Source of the DNA: Candidatus Aminicenantota bacterium
GTDB taxonomy: Bacteria > Acidobacteriota > Aminicenantia > Aminicenantales > Aminicenantaceae
Direction: 5' to 3'
Assembly: GCA_030670375.1 (NCBI GenBank)
Contig: DAOVBT010000158.1
Coordinates: 1-5,623, forward strand
DNA length: 5,623 bases
In this document: one piece after another, positions 4,709 through 5,623 of the stretch
Numbering within the stretch: position 1 is the first letter of the stretch
Layout of the letters: the number at the start of each line of letters is the position of its first letter
Notes under the pieces: model-generated
What the model was told of the DNA's origin: nothing
Database searches by the model: none
Seen by the model: the letters and a program-made list of their open reading frames with translations, nothing else
Program-made: the position numbers and the translations under genes

Positions 4709-5623
4709 ATGGAAAATGCTAAGGTTGCTCTGGTGCACGACTGGCTTACAGGCCAACGTGGGGGAGAAAAGGTCCTGGAGGTTTTTGCGGAAATTTTCCC
4801 GCATGCGCCGATCTACACTCTTTTTCACTTCCCGGGGAGCCAATCTGAAGTAATAGAGCAGAAAACCATACACACCAGTTTCCTCCAGAAGATGCCGTTT
4901 TTAAAAAAACGATACCGATGGTACCTCCACTTCTACCCTCTAGCTGTAGAGCTGTTTGATCTCCAGGAGTTTGACTTTATCCTATCCAGTTCTCATTGTG
5001 CGGCCAAAGGTGCCATCCCCCGGCCAGACGCCCTCCATATCAGCTATATCCATTCGCCAGTCCGGTATGCCTGGAATCAGTATTTCGTCTACTTTTCCCC
5101 TGATAAATTGGGATTTTTCTCCCGCCGGCTCGTTCCTCCTGTGATCCACCGTTTGCGGCAGTGGGATGTGACCAGCACGTCGAGGGTGGACCATTTCCTG
5201 GCGAACTCGAAGACGGTTGCCCAACGTATTTACAGATATTATCGGAGGAAGGCGGACATTGTTTATCCTCCAGTGGATACAGAGCTTTTCCAGCCCGACA
5301 ACCATCAGGGCGATTATTATCTGATTGTTTCTGCTCTGGTGCCGTATAAAAAAATAGACCTGACCATCGCAACTTTTAACCGCAATGGATTGAAAATGAA
5401 AATCGCGGGCAATGGTCCCGATTACAAAAAACTCAAAAAAGCCGCCAATAAAAACATAGAATTCCTCGGTTTCTTATCTCCCAAGGAGCTAGTCCAAACT
5501 TATCAAGGATCAAAGGCTCTTCTAATGCCCGGAGAAGAAGATTTCGGCATCAACTCTCTCGAGGCCCAGGCCTGTGGTATTCCTGTGGTTGCATATGGGA
5601 GGGGAGGGGCTACCGAGACCATA
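4709..5623 (+). CDS. GT4 family glycosyltransferase, WbaZ/mannosyltransferase-like, 3'-truncated
   Basis: 305 residues are visible before the right edge; relatives usually have about 350-400. It resembles the WbaZ-like branch of GT4, enzymes often predicted to be mannosyltransferases in O-antigen or exopolysaccharide loci. Motifs: VALVHDWLTGQRGGEKVLE (6-24), in which the glycine-rich loop is typical of this branch; SYIHSPVRYAWNQY, which is strongly family-like; FLANSKTVAQRI; YPPVDTELF; SALVPYKKIDL (K214/K215 at the phosphate-binding region); IAGNGPDYKKLK; and PGEEDFGINSLEAQACGIPVVA with the E-x7-E pair E277/E285. The start is the ATG at 4709: an in-frame TGA at 4673 closes the frame and no other usual start codon lies between. 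No Shine-Dalgarno site exists, since the 27 bases before it are almost all pyrimidine or A/T. Base composition returns to near 50% GC or above. It is separated from the previous glycosyltransferase gene and carries its own promoter. Confidence 0.93.
   Translation, partial: MENAKVALVHDWLTGQRGGEKVLEVFAEIFPHAPIYTLFHFPGSQSEVIEQKTIHTSFLQKMPFLKKRYRWYLHFYPLAVELFDLQEFDFILSSSHCAAKGAIPRPDALHISYIHSPVRYAWNQYFVYFSPDKLGFFSRRLVPPVIHRLRQWDVTSTSRVDHFLANSKTVAQRIYRYYRRKADIVYPPVDTELFQPDNHQGDYYLIVSALVPYKKIDLTIATFNRNGLKMKIAGNGPDYKKLKKAANKNIEFLGFLSPKELVQTYQGSKALLMPGEEDFGINSLEAQACGIPVVAYGRGGATETI

Noticed and set aside
4610..4873. 87-codon minus-strand open frame with a GGGGAGG upstream-like sequence
   Set aside because: The GGAGG-like bases are inside the frame rather than before its start. 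The frame overlaps the plus-strand promoter and gene and has no recognisable protein features.

Overview
The window holds six protein-coding genes of an ordinary bacterial chromosome and shows two functional blocks. I cannot place the organism reliably. It uses Shine-Dalgarno sites, sigma70-type promoter hexamers and at least one TTG start. Base composition is near 50% GC in the outer genes. The lineage could be one of the lesser-known Gram-negative-type phyla, but that is a guess.

Left block (1-2381), metabolic and housekeeping-like genes. A histone-deacetylase-family Zn amidohydrolase runs rightward and is cut by the left edge. It meets, tail to tail with a 20-bp overlap, a leftward pair: an M20-family metallohydrolase followed 45 bp later by cutA. 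The pair looks like a small operon driven by a promoter just upstream of the M20 gene.

Divergent intergenic region (2382-2609). It carries a leftward promoter for the M20-cutA pair and a rightward promoter (TTGACA-17-TACATT) for the glycosyltransferases, with a near-palindrome in the rightward spacer. About 113 nt of leader precede the first glycosyltransferase, which starts at TTG.

Right block (2610-5623), the start of a surface-polysaccharide (capsule, O-antigen or exopolysaccharide) cluster that continues past the right edge. A GT2 glycosyltransferase overlaps a GT4 glycosyltransferase by four bases (ATGA). The overlap sits directly after an in-phase A AAA AAA heptamer. A second GT4 gene, WbaZ-like, follows after 69 bp and is cut by the right edge. 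It has its own consensus promoter, placed so that transcription would begin at or one base before its ATG. The GT2 gene and the first half of the first GT4 gene are clearly AT-richer than their surroundings, which suggests the mosaic ancestry common in polysaccharide loci.

I found no RNA gene, CRISPR array, insertion sequence or convincing intrinsic terminator, and no clear new multi-gene system. The most unusual points are regulatory: the possible -1 frameshift or slippage fusion of the two overlapping glycosyltransferases, and the probable leaderless mRNA of the third.
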